This document shows, piece after piece, positions 1-8,363 of a stretch of DNA of 64,000 nucleotides. A program made the translations under genes and the position numbers. Within the stretch, counting starts at the first letter, position 1. Every line of letters begins with the position of its first letter. The notes beneath the pieces were generated by a model. The model did not search any database. It was not told the origin of the DNA and saw only the letters and a program-made list of their open reading frames with translations. This DNA comes from Halalkalibacter oceani (GTDB taxonomy: Bacteria; Bacillota; Bacilli; Bacillales; Bacillaceae_D): contig NZ_JBEPKD010000020.1 of assembly GCF_040544555.1 (NCBI RefSeq), forward strand, positions 1-64,000, given 5' to 3'.

Positions 1-41
1 TCGGGCTTTCTTTCACTCCTCACTATAACTTAAAAAAGAAA

Positions 42-79
42 TAGTGGGTACGATCACCCGTCGATGACCTTACCCACTA
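42..79. repeat. Short inverted repeat at the left edge
   Basis: TAGTGGGTA (42-50) pairs perfectly with TACCCACTA (71-79) around a 20-nt loop. No U-run follows, so it is not an obvious intrinsic terminator. It lies outside any gene visible here. The role is unknown. Confidence 0.5.
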
Positions 80-102
80 ATCTTAGTATGTTTTAGTTAG
101 GC

Positions 103-148
103 GGTCTGTCTGGAAGCGGGGGTCTTTCAGACAGACCTGCGCGTTTTT
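103..148 (+). terminator. Intrinsic terminator of an upstream plus-strand gene
   Basis: GGTCTGTCTG (103-112) pairs with CAGACAGACC (128-137), followed by GCGCGTTTTTCTT on the plus strand. It sits just beyond the convergent niaR stop. In B. subtilis the convergent neighbour here is pheA (from memory), so it probably ends a gene just left of the window. Confidence 0.7.
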
Positions 149-149
149 C

Positions 150-686
150 TTAGTCGTTTAAAATGAAGCCCCGCCGGTCAAGGGCGGCGATGGCGCTGTC
201 CAGTTGTTCCTCGGTTTGCGCCTCGATTTCATGCAAGTGGACGCCATTTGTCAACTCGGATAATAAGGCCGCTTTTGTCGATTGCAAATGAGCGCAAAAC
301 TGATCGACATCCTGACGGCTTGAGACCATCAAGGAAGCAGACAGCTCACCATACAGGGCGTGCTCGACCATCACTTGGCGCACAGTCACGCCGTGGTCGA
401 CGAGGAGAAAAAGCTCTTCCTTCGTCTCGGCGGGCGTATGGCAGCAGGCGATAATCCGGCTCGCTTTTGCCGGCCTTTCTGTCTTGACATACATATAGCC
501 TTGAGCGGTCGCTAAAATTGGATGCTTTTTCGCTTTTAAGATCGATATATCCTGGACGATTACTTGCCGGCTGACATTGGTTCGTTTGGCCAGCTCATTT
601 CCTGTTAATGGCTTGTCGCTTGTTTGCAGCCAGTCAATCAGTAGATTCCGACGCTCCTCGCCAAGTATTTTCTTGCCATTTGTCAC
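150..686 (-). CDS. niaR: NiaR-type niacin-responsive repressor of NAD synthesis
   Basis: This 178-residue protein is the family's normal length. Residues 1-60 form a winged helix-turn-helix of the HTH_11 type, with the recognition segment around NELAKRTNVSRQVIVQDI. The rest is a 3H domain, named for three conserved histidines. Candidates are in CHTPAETKEEL, VEHALYGEL and GVHLHEIEA, which bind metal and nicotinate in the family. NiaR (YrxA) represses nad and niacin-uptake genes when niacin is plentiful. It lies 2 nt downstream of a cysteine desulfurase gene and is transcribed with it, divergently from nadBCA, so it probably controls that intergenic region and its own operon. Confidence 0.9.
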   Translation of the reverse strand: MTNGKKILGEERRNLLIDWLQTSDKPLTGNELAKRTNVSRQVIVQDISILKAKKHPILATAQGYMYVKTERPAKASRIIACCHTPAETKEELFLLVDHGVTVRQVMVEHALYGELSASLMVSSRQDVDQFCAHLQSTKAALLSELTNGVHLHEIEAQTEEQLDSAIAALDRRGFILND

Positions 687-688
687 AT

Positions 689-1825
689 CTATTCATCCCC
701 TTTATAGGTCAGCAAAATTTCTTTGATTGCCTTAATCAGCTGTGTAACGTCCTGCTTTGTCGTGTGCTTGCCAAACGTAATTCTGACAAGCTCATGCGCT
801 TCTTCGGCCGAACGGCCAAGGCTGATCAGCGTTCGTGAAGGAGAGCTTTGTCCGGCCCGGCAGGCTGAACCGGTTGAGATGGCGAAGCCTTTGCGGTTAC
901 ATTCCAGCATGAGCAGCTGTCCTTCCATTCCTTTCGCCCGCAGCGCGATATGAAAAGGCAGCCGCGCGGTCGGATGGCCTTCAAAGCACACCTCAGCATG
1001 CCCGGCAAATGCCTTTATAAAATCGTCCCGGTAGTCTGCAAGCCGGCTCATTTCTTCGTGTGCATTGGCGCTCATCTCTTCTACCGCCGCAGCAAACGCC
1101 GCAATGGCAGGAACATCGACCGTGCCGGCCCGGAAGCCATTTTCATGAGTCGTCCCGTGGTGAAACGAAGCCCAGCCGACGGCATGCTGCAAATAAGCGG
1201 CGCCAACTCCTTTTGGTCCGTAGCATTTATGGGCAGAAAAGCTGGCGCTTGTCAGCACGTCGAGCGGAATCGGCAGCTTGCCAAAGGTTTGCACGCAATC
1301 ACTATGAAACAGTATAGCATGATCGGCGAGAATCTTTCCAAGGGCAGCGAGATCCTGTACGGTGCCGATTTCACTGTTCGCGTGGCCGATCGTCACGAGA
1401 ACCGTATCCGCATCGATTGCGGAACGCAGCTCCTCTTCCGTTACTTGTCCATATTGATTGACGGCAAGATAACGAATGTGGAACCCCTCGCGCTCGTGAA
1501 GAAAGGCAAGAGCTTGATGGACGGAATGATGCTCTCCTTCTGTCGTCAAAATCGTTTTGCCTTTCGCTTTATGGGCAATGGCCAAACCGGTTAGCGCTAA
1601 AAACGTCGCTTCCGATCCTGAGCCGGTAAAATAAATGTCGTCCGGGCGTGCTGGTGGAAGGCTTGCCGCAATCGTCCGCCGGCTAATGGCCAGAACATCC
1701 TCTGCCTCCTGGCCAAGCGTGTGCAGGCTTTGGCTGTTGGCGTAATACTGCCTCGCGATACGCTGATAGGTGTCTAACGCAAAGTCGGACATCGGGGTCG
1801 TGGCACTGTAATCAAAATAAAGCAT
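689..1825 (-). CDS. nifS: Cysteine desulfurase dedicated to NadA iron-sulfur assembly
   Basis: A 378-residue class V aminotransferase-fold, PLP-dependent cysteine desulfurase. The PLP lysine lies in FSAHKCYGPKG and the catalytic cysteine in STGSACRAGQ near residue 325. The conserved histidine of the PLP pocket is in EGEHHSVH. It is distinct from the housekeeping iscS at 39.5 kb. In Bacillus this copy (NifS/NadS) supplies sulfur for the iron-sulfur cluster of quinolinate synthase NadA, which its position beside niaR and opposite nadBCA supports. The ATG at 1825 is preceded by an AAAGGAG site. The substrate partner is inferred from context. Confidence 0.88.
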   Translation of the reverse strand: MLYFDYSATTPMSDFALDTYQRIARQYYANSQSLHTLGQEAEDVLAISRRTIAASLPPARPDDIYFTGSGSEATFLALTGLAIAHKAKGKTILTTEGEHHSVHQALAFLHEREGFHIRYLAVNQYGQVTEEELRSAIDADTVLVTIGHANSEIGTVQDLAALGKILADHAILFHSDCVQTFGKLPIPLDVLTSASFSAHKCYGPKGVGAAYLQHAVGWASFHHGTTHENGFRAGTVDVPAIAAFAAAVEEMSANAHEEMSRLADYRDDFIKAFAGHAEVCFEGHPTARLPFHIALRAKGMEGQLLMLECNRKGFAISTGSACRAGQSSPSRTLISLGRSAEEAHELVRITFGKHTTKQDVTQLIKAIKEILLTYKGDE

Positions 1826-1870
1826 AATCGGCTCCTTTTCCTACTCAATTTCCGTGCGCTTTCGAAAAAT

Positions 1871-1918
1871 CTCTTGTCACAATTCTTATTTTATGTAAAG
1901 ATAGGTGACAAGACAACT
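1871..1918. promoter_or_regulatory. Divergent nifS/nadB promoters with candidate NiaR operator
   Basis: CTTGTCAC (1873-1880) and GTGACAAG (1905-1912) form a perfect inverted repeat. Plus strand: TTGTCA (1874-1879), 16-nt spacer, TAAAGA, toward nadB. Minus strand: TTGTCT, 17-nt spacer, TAAAAT, toward nifS. The two promoters overlap and each -35 box lies in or beside a repeat arm. A repressor on these arms would silence both operons, as NiaR does in relatives. Assignment to NiaR is inference. Confidence 0.6.
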
Positions 1919-1941
1919 GTAAATTACATGGAGGAATGATC

Positions 1942-3507
1942 ATGGCTGATAAGGCGGTAGACGTGGTTATTATTGGAAGCGGCATTGCCGGATTAATGAC
2001 GGCCCATCTTTTAGCTGATCACTTGAATGTGATGATTATCACAAAGTCAAATGTGGCACAAAGCAATTCCAGCCTTGCTCAGGGAGGCATGGCCGCTGCG
2101 ATCGATCCGCTTGACAGCTGGAGCAGCCATTATGCCGACACGCTTGAGGCGGGCCATCACCATCATCATTTTGATCATCTTGAACTGCTGGTGAAGCGGG
2201 CGCCGCTTATTGTGAAAAAGCTTGAAGAACTCGGGGTGGAGTTTGACCGTGATCAATATGGCAGGCTGAAGCTCGGCATGGAAGGGGCGCACAGTCATCG
2301 TCGGATTGTCCACGCCGAGGGCGATCAGACAGGCCGGGCGATAACCGCCGCTCTCATTCGGCTAGTGCAGCACCGCGTACAGCTGCTTGAGCAGACAATG
2401 GTGCAAAATCTACTGCTCACCGATGCTGGGGTAGGAGGCGTTGAGACAGATCGCGGCGTGGTCCGTGCCAAGGCGACGATTCTCGCCACAGGAGGAGCCG
2501 GGCAGCTCTTTACACACACCTCCAATGTACCTGAAGCAACCGGCGATGGACTCGCGCTTGCTTATCGGGCGGGAGCGCGGCTAATTGATATGGAATTTGT
2601 CCAATTTCATCCGACATTGCTTGTCCGTGCCGGGCAAACATATGGACTGATCAGCGAGGCCGTTCGCGGTGAAGGAGCGTTTCTTGTCAACCAAAATGGA
2701 GAACGGCTGATGGCCTGGCATCCGTTAAAAGACCTTGCCCCGCGCGACGTCGTCAGCAGATCGATTGAGCAGGCACTGCATCGCGGAGAGCAAATCTTTC
2801 TCGACTGTCGCGTTATCGAAAATTTTGCCCAGTGTTTTCCGGGTTTGATAAAGCGCTGTCAACAAGCGAAAATTGACCAAAATCAGCCTCTGCTTCCGGT
2901 CGCGCCGGGTGCTCACTTTATGAGCGGCGGCATTGAAACGAATGCCAACGGCCAAACCTCGCTTCCAGGCTTGTATGCGATTGGGGAAGTTGCCTGTACC
3001 GGCGTTCATGGCGCAAACAGGCTGGCGAGCAATTCGCTGCTGGAAGGGCTTGTCTTTGCCGAGCAGGTCGCCACCTATTTGCGTGAGGTTCCTTTGTTTG
3101 ACGGGAGGGAGGCGCAGCTCGTCGAGGAGGGACCGCCATTGGTAAGCGGCTGTCCGCCAACGAAAACGGCTATTCAGGCAAACATGACAGCTTATGTCGG
3201 GATGAACCGGGACGAATACGGCTTGCAGGAAATGAAGCGCTGGCTCGAACCGTATATGATGGGAGCGCTTTATCCGGGTGGAAGCACGTCACGCGAGGAA
3301 CTGGAACGAAAGAATATGGTTCTCGTCGCCTGGATGATTACCGAAGCTGCCCTGCTGCGGAAAGAAAGCAGAGGCGGTCATTACCGCAGCGATTACCCGG
3401 CAAAGGATGAGGAAGGATGGGACGGGGCGACGGTCGCCATTTCACAGACGGATGGGATCATAAAACAAGAAAAAGCAAGTGGGAGAATAATACCGCTTCG
3501 GCGTTAA
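1942..3507 (+). CDS. nadB: L-aspartate oxidase
   Basis: FAD-dependent oxidation of L-aspartate to iminoaspartate, the first step of de novo NAD synthesis. The N-terminus carries the dinucleotide-binding motif IIGSGIAGL. Other hallmarks of the succinate dehydrogenase/NadB flavoprotein family are SLAQGGMAAA, HRRIVHAEGDQTGRAI, EFVQFHPT, EAVRGEGA, and the C-terminal FAD segment GVHGANRLASNSLLEGLVF. An in-frame ATG exists at 1936, but GGAGG at 1930-1934 would almost touch it. The ATG at 1942 has a 7-nt spacing and gives MADKAVDVV, so it is preferred (521 residues). First gene of nadB-nadC-nadA. Confidence 0.95.
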   Translation: MADKAVDVVIIGSGIAGLMTAHLLADHLNVMIITKSNVAQSNSSLAQGGMAAAIDPLDSWSSHYADTLEAGHHHHHFDHLELLVKRAPLIVKKLEELGVEFDRDQYGRLKLGMEGAHSHRRIVHAEGDQTGRAITAALIRLVQHRVQLLEQTMVQNLLLTDAGVGGVETDRGVVRAKATILATGGAGQLFTHTSNVPEATGDGLALAYRAGARLIDMEFVQFHPTLLVRAGQTYGLISEAVRGEGAFLVNQNGERLMAWHPLKDLAPRDVVSRSIEQALHRGEQIFLDCRVIENFAQCFPGLIKRCQQAKIDQNQPLLPVAPGAHFMSGGIETNANGQTSLPGLYAIGEVACTGVHGANRLASNSLLEGLVFAEQVATYLREVPLFDGREAQLVEEGPPLVSGCPPTKTAIQANMTAYVGMNRDEYGLQEMKRWLEPYMMGALYPGGSTSREELERKNMVLVAWMITEAALLRKESRGGHYRSDYPAKDEEGWDGATVAISQTDGIIKQEKASGRIIPLRR

Positions 3508-3520
3508 GGAGAGGGAGAAT

Positions 3521-4363
3521 ATGAATAAGCTGGCAATTAAGGAACGGCTGCAACTTTTTTTGATGGAGGATATCGGCGAGGGCGATCTGACGAGTCAAAC
3601 GGTGATTGCCACTGGCAAAAGAGGGCAAGGAAATATGGTTGCAAAGGAAGCGGGAGTAATGGCCGGCGGGGAAATCGTCCGGCTTGGCTATCAATGCGTC
3701 GATGAAGAGGTGGAGGTTACCATTCACGTCGCTGACGGAGAACCTTTTCAGGCTGGGGACATTTTAGTGAGCGTGAAAGGGTCTTATCTTTCCTTGCTCG
3801 CCGGCGAGCGGGTTTTGCTGAATATTTTTCAGCGGATGTGCGGGATTGCGACGATGGCCAGAGATGCGGTTTTACGTCTTGATGACCCATCGATCCGCAT
3901 TTGCGATACGCGGAAAACAACGCCGGGCTTACGTATTTTTGAAAAATATGCCGTTCGCTGCGGAGGGGGATTTAATCACCGGTTTGGATTAAGTGATGCC
4001 ATTTTATTAAAGGAAAACCATTTACTGGCCGGAGGCGGAATTACGAAAACACTTCAGGCGGTAAAAGAAAAAGTAGGTCATATGGTCAAGGTGGAAGTTG
4101 AGACGACAAACGAGGAAGAAGTGCTTGAAGCAGTTGAAGCCGGAGCGGATGTGATTATGTTCGATAATGCGACGCCGGAGGAAATCGCGTCATATGTCAA
4201 GCTCGTCCCTTCCGTGATTAAGACCGAAGCATCCGGCAATATTTCTCTGGAGACGATTGCTTCTTATCGCGGCTGTGGTGTCGATTATCTCTCACTCGGC
4301 TGTTTAACGCATTCCGTCAAAGCCAAAGACATTAGTTTTTTACTCGAAGCGGAGGGAGAATAA
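3521..4363 (+). CDS. nadC: Nicotinate-nucleotide pyrophosphorylase (carboxylating)
   Basis: Converts quinolinate and PRPP to nicotinate mononucleotide, CO2 and pyrophosphate. At 280 residues it has the usual size. Family motifs are EDIGEGDLTSQ near the N-terminus, CDTRKTTPGLR with conserved quinolinate-binding arginine and lysine, GGGFNHRFGLSDAILLKENH, and VEVETTNEEE and VIMFDN in the barrel. It starts 13 nt after nadB behind a GGAGAGGGAG site and ends one base before nadA, indicating one operon. Confidence 0.95.
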   Translation: MNKLAIKERLQLFLMEDIGEGDLTSQTVIATGKRGQGNMVAKEAGVMAGGEIVRLGYQCVDEEVEVTIHVADGEPFQAGDILVSVKGSYLSLLAGERVLLNIFQRMCGIATMARDAVLRLDDPSIRICDTRKTTPGLRIFEKYAVRCGGGFNHRFGLSDAILLKENHLLAGGGITKTLQAVKEKVGHMVKVEVETTNEEEVLEAVEAGADVIMFDNATPEEIASYVKLVPSVIKTEASGNISLETIASYRGCGVDYLSLGCLTHSVKAKDISFLLEAEGE

Positions 4364-4364
4364 G

Positions 4365-5468
4365 ATGAGTTTTCTTGAAGAGATTTCAAAAGTCAAACGT
4401 GTACCGGAACAGTACGCAAAAATGACGACAGAAGAAAAGCGGGCGCGCATCTGGGAGATTAAGCAGCAGTTTGGCAAGCGTTTATACATTCCGGGTCATC
4501 ATTATCAGCGGGACGAGGTCATTGAATTTGCTGATGCAATTGGTGACTCCCTTCAGCTGGCCCAGCTGGCGCAGGCTAATCGCGAGGCGGAATTCATCGT
4601 CTTTTGCGGCGTGCATTTCATGGCGGAGACGGCCGATATGCTGACAAGCGAGGAGCAGCACGTCATTCTTCCTGATTTGAAGGCAGGCTGTTCAATGGCC
4701 GATATGGCGACGATCGCGCAAACCGAATATGCGTGGGGAGAGCTGCAGGAGCTGCTTGGCGATACGATTCTTCCATTAACCTATGTCAACAGTACAGCGG
4801 CGATCAAAGCCTTTTGCGGCCGCAATGGGGGAGCGACGGTGACTTCCTCGAATGCAAAAGCAATGGTCGAGTGGGCCTTCACGCAAAAGGAACGGATCTT
4901 GTTTTTGCCTGATCAGCATTTAGGAAGAAATACCGCCTATGATCTTGGTGTCCCTTTGGAGAAGATGGCTGTCTGGGATCCGATTGAGCGTCGCCTTGAC
5001 TATGAAGGGAACCTCGATGATCTGCAAGTGATTCTTTGGAAAGGACATTGCTCGGTTCATGAAAAATTTACTGTAGCGCAAATTGAGCAGCTTAGAAAGG
5101 ATTCTCCTGAAACACGAATCATCGTGCACCCAGAATGCACGTATGAGGTCGTCCAGGCGGCAGACGAAAATGGCTCGACCCATTTTATAATCGAGACGAT
5201 TAAAAAGGCAGCTCCGGGTACGAAGTGGGCGGTCGGGACGGAAATGAATTTGGTGAACCGTTTAAGCCAGCAGCATCCTGAGCAGGAGATTACATCATTA
5301 AATCCGATCATGTGTCCATGTTTAACGATGAACCGGATTGATCTTGATCATTTGCTTTGGTCGCTGGAAGAACTGGAGGCGGGGCAGTTACATTTCCCAA
5401 TAAAAGTGGATCCGTTAACGACCGAAGAAGCGAATTTGGCATTGCAGCGCATGCTGGAACGCGCTTAA
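4365..5468 (+). CDS. nadA: Quinolinate synthase A
   Basis: Condenses iminoaspartate (from NadB) with dihydroxyacetone phosphate to quinolinate using an oxygen-sensitive [4Fe-4S] cluster. The 367-residue length is that of the Bacillus-type enzyme. Recognisable parts are GHHYQRDEVIEFADAIGDS, the first cluster-cysteine region CGVHFMAETA/AGCSMADMA, HPECTYEVVQ, GTEMNLVNRL and CPCLTMNRIDL near the C-terminus. It overlaps no gene but follows nadC by one base and is followed by a strong terminator, so it closes the operon. Cluster assembly probably depends on the divergent nifS product. Confidence 0.95.
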   Translation: MSFLEEISKVKRVPEQYAKMTTEEKRARIWEIKQQFGKRLYIPGHHYQRDEVIEFADAIGDSLQLAQLAQANREAEFIVFCGVHFMAETADMLTSEEQHVILPDLKAGCSMADMATIAQTEYAWGELQELLGDTILPLTYVNSTAAIKAFCGRNGGATVTSSNAKAMVEWAFTQKERILFLPDQHLGRNTAYDLGVPLEKMAVWDPIERRLDYEGNLDDLQVILWKGHCSVHEKFTVAQIEQLRKDSPETRIIVHPECTYEVVQAADENGSTHFIIETIKKAAPGTKWAVGTEMNLVNRLSQQHPEQEITSLNPIMCPCLTMNRIDLDHLLWSLEELEAGQLHFPIKVDPLTTEEANLALQRMLERA

Positions 5469-5482
5469 TCATCGGAAGAGGA

Positions 5483-5522
5483 CTGGCTTAGCAGGAGCAT
5501 CTCCTGTTAAGCCGGTTTTTTT
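5483..5522 (+). terminator. nadA: nadBCA operon terminator
   Basis: CTGGCTTAGCAGGAG pairs with CTCCTGTTAAGCC(GG) around a CAT loop and is followed by a T-run. It lies 14 nt after the nadA stop. Confidence 0.85.
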
Positions 5523-5528
5523 AAAAGA

Positions 5529-5556
5529 TAAGAAAGGACGCTAGGCGTTTTTCTTA
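5529..5556. repeat. Small AAGAAA/TTTCTT hairpin of the family A tail type
   Basis: TAAGAAA (5529-5535) and TTTCTTA (5550-5556) flank GGACGCTAGGCGTT, whose CGC..GCG core can also pair. The same layout (AAGAAAA, CGC core, TTTTCTT) recurs at 29580, 29735, 41883 and 45221. The rest of the gap up to safA (5557-5713) shows no gene. A weak SigE-like pair (GTCAATT at 5654 and CATAAGAT at 5673) lies upstream of safA. Confidence 0.45.
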
Positions 5557-5713
5557 GGCATAAACCTATTTGTTTTCTCATAAGATTTGCTGAGACCCTT
5601 TGGGTATTAGGCTTTCTCCCATTTTTATCTGTTTTGTCAGTTTAACGCTTCGTGTCAATTCGCCTACAACGACATAAGATGTACGAAAAAGGTAAAGAGG
5701 AGGGAATGAGATC

Positions 5714-7159
5714 GTGAAAATTCATATCGTCCAAAAAGGGGATACGCTCTGGAAGCTCGCGAAGAAATACGGCGTTGATTTTGAACAGTTAAAAGCTGCT
5801 AATACACAGCTCGCCAATCCGGATATGATCATGCCTGGTATGAAAATAAAAATTCCAACAGGAAGCGTACCTGTAAAAAAAGAATCTCAGCAGGCAGCTA
5901 ATGCCCCAGTGAAGGAACAGCAGAAATTATACCAGAAGGAAGGCCCTGTGCCTCCACCAACGACGACCACGCCTGCAGCCAAAGAAACACCGCAGCCGGC
6001 GCCGCAGCCAAAGCCGGAGGCGCCGAAAGCACCGCCGAAAATGAATCAGCCAATGCCAAAGCCGGAGATGCCGAAAGCACCGCCGAAAATGAATCAACCG
6101 ATGCCAAAGCCGGAGATGCCGAAAGCACCGCCGAAAATGAATCAACCGATGCCAAAGCCGGAGATGCCGAAAGCACCGCCGAAAATGAATCAGCCGATGC
6201 CAAAGCCGGAGATGCCAAAGGCACCGTCGAAAATGAATCAGCCAATTTTACAAGCACCGACATCACAACCTTCTATGCCTCAGCATAGTCAGAAATACGA
6301 TGTGCACTTATACCAGCCACAAACAAAGCCAATGCAGTCGCCGATTCCAAAAGCACCAAAGCCACCAAAAGCAAATCAGGCTCCGCAAGCGGCAAATGGG
6401 CAGCCAAACCAGCAGGCCCCGCAAATGATGCCACAGAGCCAGCCGAACCAGATGCCGCCGCAAATGATGCCGCAGAGCCAGCCGAATCAAATGTCACCGC
6501 AAATGATGCCACAAAGCCAGCCGAATCAAATGTCACCGCAAATGATGCCACAGAGCCAGCCGAACCAAATGCCGCCGCAAATGATGGCGCAAAGCCAGCC
6601 GAATCAAATGCCGCCGCAAATGATGCCACAAAGCCAGCCGAATCAAATGTCACCGCAAATGATGCCGCAAAGCCAGCCGAACCAAATGTCACCACAAATG
6701 ATGCCGCAGAGCCAGCCGAATCAAATGTCACCGCAAATGATGCCGCAGAGCCAGCCGAACCAAATGCCGCCGCAAATGATGCCGCAGAGCCAGCCGAACC
6801 AGATGTCACCGCAAATGATGCCGCAGCAATTTGAGCAATACGCTCACCATCCGGAGCCGCTGCCAATGATGCAGGGGGCGTTTGACATGCCTTCTCCATT
6901 TTTTCAGCCAGTCGGACCGCTTATGACGGGCTACGGTAATGGCTGTGCGCCAATGGGACCTTTAAATGGGCCATTGTATCAGGCACCACAAACGCTGCCT
7001 GCTTATATACCGCCAGTGCAAATGGGAAGTGATTGTGTTCAATGCGGTCCCGTGGAACCGATTATGTACGGACCAAATGGGCAAATGATGTCCGTTAAAG
7101 ATTTTGAACGGAATGAGCAAATAAATAATTATCAGGAAACGGACGATTACGACGACTAA
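5714..7159 (+). CDS. safA: SafA-like LysM spore morphogenetic protein with expanded repeats
   Basis: A 481-residue protein beginning with one LysM domain (residues 1-48: IHIVQKGDTLWKLAKKYG to MKIKIPTG), which binds peptidoglycan, probably spore cortex. Residues 99-178 hold five 16-residue units of PKPEMPKAPPKMNQPM type. Residues 236-371 hold about ten 13-residue units of QMMPQSQPNQMSP type. The tail is proline-rich and contains CAPMGPL and CVQCGP, whose cysteines could cross-link in the coat. Position immediately after nadA, as in B. subtilis, supports SafA, which organises the inner spore coat. B. subtilis SafA is about 390 residues; this one is longer because of the repeats. Start is GTG with GAGGAGGG upstream. 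Confidence 0.85.
   Translation: MKIHIVQKGDTLWKLAKKYGVDFEQLKAANTQLANPDMIMPGMKIKIPTGSVPVKKESQQAANAPVKEQQKLYQKEGPVPPPTTTTPAAKETPQPAPQPKPEAPKAPPKMNQPMPKPEMPKAPPKMNQPMPKPEMPKAPPKMNQPMPKPEMPKAPPKMNQPMPKPEMPKAPSKMNQPILQAPTSQPSMPQHSQKYDVHLYQPQTKPMQSPIPKAPKPPKANQAPQAANGQPNQQAPQMMPQSQPNQMPPQMMPQSQPNQMSPQMMPQSQPNQMSPQMMPQSQPNQMPPQMMAQSQPNQMPPQMMPQSQPNQMSPQMMPQSQPNQMSPQMMPQSQPNQMSPQMMPQSQPNQMPPQMMPQSQPNQMSPQMMPQQFEQYAHHPEPLPMMQGAFDMPSPFFQPVGPLMTGYGNGCAPMGPLNGPLYQAPQTLPAYIPPVQMGSDCVQCGPVEPIMYGPNGQMMSVKDFERNEQINNYQETDDYDD
6008..6247 (+). repeat. safA: Five tandem 48-nt units within safA
   Basis: Five near-identical 48-nt units encode PKPEMPKAPPKMNQPM. The first has EA for EM, and the last has PSK and ends PI. 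Low divergence between the middle units suggests recent expansion or homogenisation. Copy number is likely to vary between strains. Confidence 0.9.
6419..6826 (+). repeat. safA: About ten tandem 39-nt units within safA
   Basis: The core QSQPNQM occurs ten times at exact 13-residue spacing. Units alternate MPPQ and MSPQ, with one PQMMAQ variant. Synonymous differences (caa/cag, aac/aat) are scattered between units. Confidence 0.9.
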
Positions 7160-7212
7160 TAACAACCACTTCAACAGTCCCTCGTAAAGCCGTTACGAAA
7201 GAAGCTTTGCTG

Positions 7213-7258
7213 TAAGCGTGGGGAAAAGGTGAAAAAGACCTTTGTCCCGCGCTTTTTT
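7213..7258 (+). terminator. safA: safA terminator
   Basis: AAGCGTGGGGAAAAGGT pairs imperfectly with ACCTTTGTCCCGCGCTT and is followed by TTTT. It belongs to the GGG..AAAAGG../..CCTTTTGTCCC style seen repeatedly in this window. Confidence 0.75.
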
Positions 7259-7350
7259 ATGTCGGATTCAGGTGGTACAATGCCCAGTAACTAACAGTGT
7301 AAAGAGGCCTCCAATCAGCCACATTAAGTGATGAAAGGGGGAATTCAAAT

Positions 7351-8223
7351 ATGAAAAAAATTGCGATGTCAATTGCAGCAGCGACAATGCTTGTTGGTGG
7401 ATTAGCAGCTTGTGGTGCAGATAATCAGCAGGGAATGGGCGCGAATAACTATCGTCAAACTGGCTTTGAGTCACAGGATATGAGCGGTGCTTATACCCAC
7501 TCACGTTACCGTGGACAAGGTCCTGTCACCGATATGATGACACCTGATTATCGTGGTGGCGGTACTTATGGTCAGCTTGATCGACAACGTACGCGTACGC
7601 ATTTAAATAACTTTCAAACAAACCGTACGCATGGAAACCGTAACGGCTTCGGAGCGACCCAGCGTACTCCGGGCATGGGACGTACCGGCCTGACAGGGAA
7701 TAACCGTCCTGGAATGGTTGATGAAGATGGATTATTGCGTGATAGAACGCGCACCTATCGTCAGCAATTTACCGGTGATCGAGTCGGAAATGGGCGGATT
7801 ACCAACCAACAAAGCGGTATTCACCGTTCAAACAGAGCGACTCGTAACCAGTATACCCAACAAAATGTCAACTATCATAAAGATTATGACAGCAAAACAG
7901 CGCAGCATGTTGCCAATCGTGTGCAGCGCATAAACGGAGTCGAGGACTGCCGTGTCATTGTCGATGATAACCACATTGTTGTTGGGGTTGAAACGAACCA
8001 AAATACAAACCAGGTTCAACAACAAGTAGAACAAGCTGTGCAAAAAATGGCAAAAAATAAGCAAGTCCGCGTTGTGACGGATGAAGATCATGTTAACCGT
8101 ATCCGGACGATGGATGACCGCTTGCGGACAGGAACAGCATTCGATGAAGTCGCAGCAACATTTACCGATATGGTAAATGATTTAGGACGAGCCGTTCAAC
8201 GTCCGTTTGAGCGCTCTCGTTAA
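7351..8223 (+). CDS. coxA: YhcN/YlaJ-family sporulation lipoprotein, CoxA-like
   Basis: A 290-residue predicted lipoprotein. A short basic N-terminus and hydrophobic stretch end in GGLAAC, with the lipid-accepting cysteine at residue 21. A long, basic, Arg/Asn/Gly-rich low-complexity middle (about 30-180) has repeated RTR, NR and TGR motifs. The C-terminal YhcN/YlaJ domain is seen as HVANRVQRINGVEDCRVIV and HIVVGVETN. Family members are made in the forespore and sit in the spore inner membrane or cortex region. The slot directly after safA is that of B. subtilis coxA (yrbB), so orthology is likely, though this protein is longer. Start ATG follows GAAAGGGGG. Confidence 0.75.
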   Translation: MKKIAMSIAAATMLVGGLAACGADNQQGMGANNYRQTGFESQDMSGAYTHSRYRGQGPVTDMMTPDYRGGGTYGQLDRQRTRTHLNNFQTNRTHGNRNGFGATQRTPGMGRTGLTGNNRPGMVDEDGLLRDRTRTYRQQFTGDRVGNGRITNQQSGIHRSNRATRNQYTQQNVNYHKDYDSKTAQHVANRVQRINGVEDCRVIVDDNHIVVGVETNQNTNQVQQQVEQAVQKMAKNKQVRVVTDEDHVNRIRTMDDRLRTGTAFDEVAATFTDMVNDLGRAVQRPFERSR

Positions 8224-8233
8224 TAAATGGAAT

Positions 8234-8274
8234 GGGGCCGGGGCCAAAAGGTTTCCCTTTCGCCGGGCCTTTAA
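8234..8274 (+). terminator. Terminator-like hairpin after coxA
   Basis: GGGGCCGGGGCCAAAAGG pairs with CCCTTTCGCCGGGCC. It is followed by TTTAAA, a weak U-run. First of three consecutive hairpins. Confidence 0.55.
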
Positions 8275-8281
8275 ACCAGCT

Positions 8282-8323
8282 GCCAAGCCCGTTGTGAGAG
8301 ATCCTCTCACAACGGGCTTTGGC
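8282..8323. repeat. Family B core hairpin
   Basis: GCCAAGCCCGTTGTGAGAG pairs with CTCTCACAACGGGCTTTGGC around ATC. The CCGTTGTGAG..CTCACAACGG core is the same as in the larger family B elements at 13.7, 16.5, 33.7 and 45.0 kb. The pair outside the core here is GCCCG/CGGGC. Confidence 0.8.
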
Positions 8324-8363
8324 GTTGGCGGGGGGAATTCATTAAGCGAACTGGCGGACAATG

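Noticed and set aside
950..1594. Plus-strand 214-codon frame opposite nifS
   Set aside because: It lies wholly inside a clear cysteine desulfurase gene on the other strand and has no recognisable family features.
5898..6899. Long minus-strand frames opposite safA rich in Ala/Ser
   Set aside because: They are the antisense reading of the safA tandem repeats; periodic codons keep several frames open. No ribosome binding sites support them.
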